From: Halanaerobiales bacterium
GTDB taxonomy: Bacteria > Bacillota > Halanaerobiia > Halanaerobiales > DTU029
Direction: 5' to 3'
Assembly (NCBI GenBank): GCA_022360715.1
Contig: JAKSCG010000168.1
Location: 1-56,906, forward strand
DNA length: 56,906 nt
How positions within the stretch are numbered: position 1 is the stretch's first letter; every line of letters starts with the position of its first letter. Below are positions 54,514-56,906 of the stretch, one piece after another. Under the pieces are notes generated by a model. That model was not told the origin of the DNA. It did not search any database and saw nothing but the letters and a program-made list of their open reading frames with translations. The position numbers were made by a program, and so were the translations under genes.

Positions 54514-56322
54514 TCACTTTTTATACCATTTGGCTTGCTGCTTAAACAGATAAGAATATAGCCCATTTTGATCAATCAATTCCTCATGTCTTCCGTTTTC
54601 AACAATGCGACCCTTGTCAAGCACGATTATTCGATCTGCCAAGCGGGCAAATCCGATTCGATGGCTGATTAGGATTGCTGTTTTTCCTTTAATTTTGTTT
54701 TTTATGTTATAAAATTGTTCCATTTCTGCAATAGGGTCTAAAGCAGATGCGGGTTCATCGAATATAATGACATCTTTACAGCTCATATGCGTTCTGGCAA
54801 CGGCAATTCTTTGCTTTTCTCCACCGGATAATACAACACCATTTTCATCAACATCACGTCCTAACCAGCTTTCCATTCCGTATGGTAACCGATCAACGAT
54901 GGATTTTGCTCCTCCTTTTATCAAGGCGTCTTCTATGGAAGCCAGATCATCTATTCTCGAGATATCTCCAAAGCCGACATTATGGTGTATACTTGCATGG
55001 AACTGATAGTGTTTTTGAAAAAAAACACCAATCTGGTTTTTCAGGTAATCATATCCGTATTCTTCATAAGGGTGTCCCAGAAACCGGATGGTACCTTTGC
55101 CAGGTCTGTACTGTCCGATTAACAACTTGATTAAGGTGCTTTTACCGCTACCGTTATGTCCGACAAGGGCGATAATCTCACCTTGATGGATTTGCAGGTT
55201 AATATCTTTCAGCACCAAAACACCCGGTTTATAGGCAAAGCTCACATCCTGCATTTCAAAAATACGAGTGGTAGCAACAGAGCTGGGCAAAAGCGGTGGG
55301 CCGGCAGGAATTTCAGCGACAGATTGCAAAAAACGCAGCTGCCTTTCTAAAGAAAACAATCCATAATCCATCGCCCCTATGCTGCTAATCATATTCGCCA
55401 AAGCTGTGGATACATTTTGGCATAGCATGAAAAGCAACAAAAATATATCGGTTGTCATTCCATAATAAGCCACCTGGTTTACTGCATGTAAAATGACAAT
55501 GAGTGAGAAAAGGTAATATCCGACTCCACTGACAAGAGCTCTTATATTTTCACCCAAGAAGCGGCCTTTTTGTTGCTCGCAAACTTTATGGTAAGCTCTT
55601 GTCCACTGGTCTATTATGTCGTTTTTTGTATCGAAAATGCGAATCTCTTTTGCAATGCCTAAATCTAACGGGAGAGATCCATAGTATTTCAGCATCCGTT
55701 CATTTTCTCTGATACGAGCCATATTGAGCCTGACTTTTTCTACGAATTTGGCATTTACGATTAATGATACAAGAATAAACAAAATAGAAATAATGAATAT
55801 AACTGTTGAATAATTAAAGGCAACAACCAATAGCGAGACCATAGAGGCACACTTTGCTGCCAATGTACACATTGCACTGATAAAATCGGTCAAGGAGCCT
55901 GCCCTACTGATCACAGCAATATATTCATCTCTTGTGTCTTTATCAAAAAGGATTTGCAGATCGATTTTCTGCATTTTGTCAATAATTAATTCCTGAAAAC
56001 CGAGATAGTATGAGTCATACATCACCATATACAGAAAGTCGCTATTGAGCCTCTTAGATAACCCAAACAGAATCAATAATCCCCCAAGCAGAATAAAACT
56101 GGGAACAATATCTAATATATCCCCTTGGCCTGTAGAAATATAGCTTGTTATGTGGGAGATAATGTGCCTATTGCTCAGCAAAATTAAAGCCGGGATAATA
56201 GAAAGGAAAATACTGATACCAAACCAGAAAACTAATATCCTTTTATCGATTTTCCAAGCTAGCTGAATTGCCCAAACAGCTGCTTTCACCTTATCAATTA
56301 CTTTACTTTTTTGATAGTTCAT
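54514..56322 (-). CDS. ABC half-exporter, permease fused to ATPase (partner)
   Basis: This 602-residue half-transporter has an N-terminal membrane domain (first helix RILVFWFGISIFLSIIPALILL) and an ATPase with Walker A VGHNGSGKSTL near 383, signature VLSGGEKQRIAVARTH near 490, Walker B VIIFDEPASALD and His loop ISHRIG. Both partners keep the catalytic Glu after Walker B. It ends 9 bases before its partner begins, so they form one operon. A very short broken reading frame lies just upstream. Confidence 0.9.
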   Translation of the reverse strand: MNYQKSKVIDKVKAAVWAIQLAWKIDKRILVFWFGISIFLSIIPALILLSNRHIISHITSYISTGQGDILDIVPSFILLGGLLILFGLSKRLNSDFLYMVMYDSYYLGFQELIIDKMQKIDLQILFDKDTRDEYIAVISRAGSLTDFISAMCTLAAKCASMVSLLVVAFNYSTVIFIISILFILVSLIVNAKFVEKVRLNMARIRENERMLKYYGSLPLDLGIAKEIRIFDTKNDIIDQWTRAYHKVCEQQKGRFLGENIRALVSGVGYYLFSLIVILHAVNQVAYYGMTTDIFLLLFMLCQNVSTALANMISSIGAMDYGLFSLERQLRFLQSVAEIPAGPPLLPSSVATTRIFEMQDVSFAYKPGVLVLKDINLQIHQGEIIALVGHNGSGKSTLIKLLIGQYRPGKGTIRFLGHPYEEYGYDYLKNQIGVFFQKHYQFHASIHHNVGFGDISRIDDLASIEDALIKGGAKSIVDRLPYGMESWLGRDVDENGVVLSGGEKQRIAVARTHMSCKDVIIFDEPASALDPIAEMEQFYNIKNKIKGKTAILISHRIGFARLADRIIVLDKGRIVENGRHEELIDQNGLYSYLFKQQAKWYKK

Positions 56323-56470
56323 AGCAACAATCCTTATCTATAGATTTCATTGCAGTATAATATCGGAATATAAATTTCGGACTTCCTGATGCAGAAAAGA
56401 TAAGCGGGACTCGTTATCTGCAAGGTATAACATAAAAGCCCTTCCGTGATAACAGTTTTTTCGCCCAGGG

Positions 56471-56629
56471 TTAAACGAACAAATCATTATGAATGCCACA
56501 TATTTCCGATATTTCTTCCTCCAAAGCGGTAATCCCATATGGCATCAGGACATATTGCTTCTGCTTGCTGTATTTTGTAGGTTTGAAATGATATCCGTGT
56601 CATCTAAAATACATGAGAAATTCTTGCAT
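56471..56629 (-). pseudogene. Tiny peptide gene with in-frame TGA upstream of the ABC exporter
   Basis: From ATG 56629 the frame reads MQEFLMYFR, TGA (56600-56602), then HGYHFKPTKYSKQKQYVLM and on to an acidic end with ALEEEISEIC and NDLFV, stopping at 56471. An internal ATG at 56545 gives a 24-residue peptide containing one Cys. The strand, position before two exporters and composition are those of a leader-type peptide gene, but no modification enzyme is nearby, and ribosome sites are weak. A different frame covering 56347-56538 is equally unproven. Confidence 0.3.
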
Positions 56630-56646
56630 TCTTGTTGTGCTTATAT

Positions 56647-56715
56647 AGGAAAAACTCCTTATAATTAGGATCAGGATAGTCTTTGTCCAAATCACTAAAA
56701 ATAAGGAGAATTCCT
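56647..56715. repeat. Inverted repeat before a truncated plus-strand frame
   Basis: AGGAAAAACTCCTTAT (56647-56662) and ATAAGGAGAATTCCT (56701-56715) are inverted with small differences. The right copy contains AAGGAG before ATG 56716. Confidence 0.6.
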
Positions 56716-56847
56716 ATGGACAATCATCGGTACTTCCTCCAAAAAAAAAATTTAGAAATGTTTCCAAATTCATTCATTATATTACTTCTTTATAATTCTA
56801 CATATCCCTCTATAATTAAAAAATTTTGTTTTTTTATCTATCCTTAG
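56716..56847 (+). pseudogene. Possible IS/transposase start, truncated
   Basis: From ATG 56716 the frame reads MDNHRYFLQKKNLEM and then loses any protein-like character before a stop at 56845-56847. A run of ten A lies inside. The strong ribosome site and the inverted repeat ahead recall the leader of an insertion sequence cut soon after its start. I cannot name the family. Confidence 0.3.
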
Positions 56848-56906
56848 TTTCTCGACCGAACCCATTTCTGATAGAGTTTATTAATCGCTTTGTTATGTTC
56901 TGGCAG
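56844..56906 (-). CDS. C-terminal end of an unidentified gene, cut by the window edge
   Basis: An open minus-strand frame ends LPEHNKAINKLYQKWVRSRN. The composition is that of a basic protein tail. Too short to identify. Confidence 0.35.
   Translation of the reverse strand: MPEHNKAINKLYQKWVRSRN

Noticed and set aside
56600..56602. TGA read as selenocysteine or tryptophan in the small peptide
   Set aside because: TGA ends several intact genes here (for example the oxidoreductase beta subunit), and no SECIS-like hairpin is evident right after it.
1..56906. CRISPR array or rRNA genes
   Set aside because: No regularly spaced repeats and no rRNA-like sequence seen on either strand.

Overview
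The window looks like a chromosome segment of an anaerobic, endospore-forming, deep-branching Firmicute, most likely Halanaerobiales-like or another extremophilic clostridium. The reasons are the sporulation genes spoIIM, spoIVB and spo0A, the ferredoxin-linked oxidoreductases (2-oxoacid:ferredoxin oxidoreductase, NfnAB, remnants of a tungsten aldehyde oxidoreductase), frequent TTG/GTG starts behind strong GGAGG sites, and an apparent OLE RNA with its membrane partner OapA. The taxon is inference; no rRNA is present. Almost every gene is on the minus strand.

Region 1 (1-4461) is a decayed accessory patch. It holds a transposase interrupted by an in-frame stop, a second truncated copy of the same IS end fused in frame to the tail of a nonribosomal peptide synthetase, a GyrI-like protein, an M23 peptidase with a low-complexity tail, a ThiS/MoaD-type gene with an in-frame TAG, and two pieces of an aldehyde ferredoxin oxidoreductase now facing each other on opposite strands.

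Region 2 (4458-12120) is SpoIIM, an unknown protein, endonuclease Q, ADP-ribose pyrophosphatase, a DUF3866 protein and three M20-type peptidases. Region 3 (12144-18638) is a complete dipeptide/oligopeptide ABC importer with a class I glutamine-amidotransferase-like hydrolase, so the two regions together read as peptide uptake and breakdown. A plus-strand BtrH-like gene (18810-19802) preceded by a perfect 19-bp inverted repeat interrupts the minus-strand layout.

Region 4 (19849-31585) is a branched-chain amino acid fermentation module. Two leucine/valine dehydrogenases make 2-oxoacids, a four-subunit 2-oxoacid:ferredoxin oxidoreductase makes acyl-CoA and reduced ferredoxin, and phosphotransbutyrylase plus butyrate kinase yield ATP. 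Two sigma-54 activators flank it, and a good -24/-12 promoter lies in front of the first gene. Region 5 (31723-34009) has carbamate kinase and ornithine carbamoyltransferase, the ATP-forming end of arginine fermentation, with a candidate ArgR operator.

Region 6 (34105-52134) is a long conserved housekeeping and sporulation block. In transcription order (right to left) it runs nfnA-nfnB-folD-xseA-xseB-ispA-[OLE RNA]-oapA-dxs-tlyA-nadK-argR-recN-spoIVB-spo0A-steA-steB-glycosyltransferase-MraY-like. The 565-base non-coding stretch between ispA and oapA is the most notable element: promoter, position, length and neighbour all match OLE (ornate, large, extremophilic) RNA.

Region 7 (52474-56906) starts with a plus-strand tRNA-Leu(CAG) and continues with a pair of ABC half-exporters, a tiny broken peptide gene, and IS-like debris at the right edge. 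It looks like a second accessory patch next to a tRNA.
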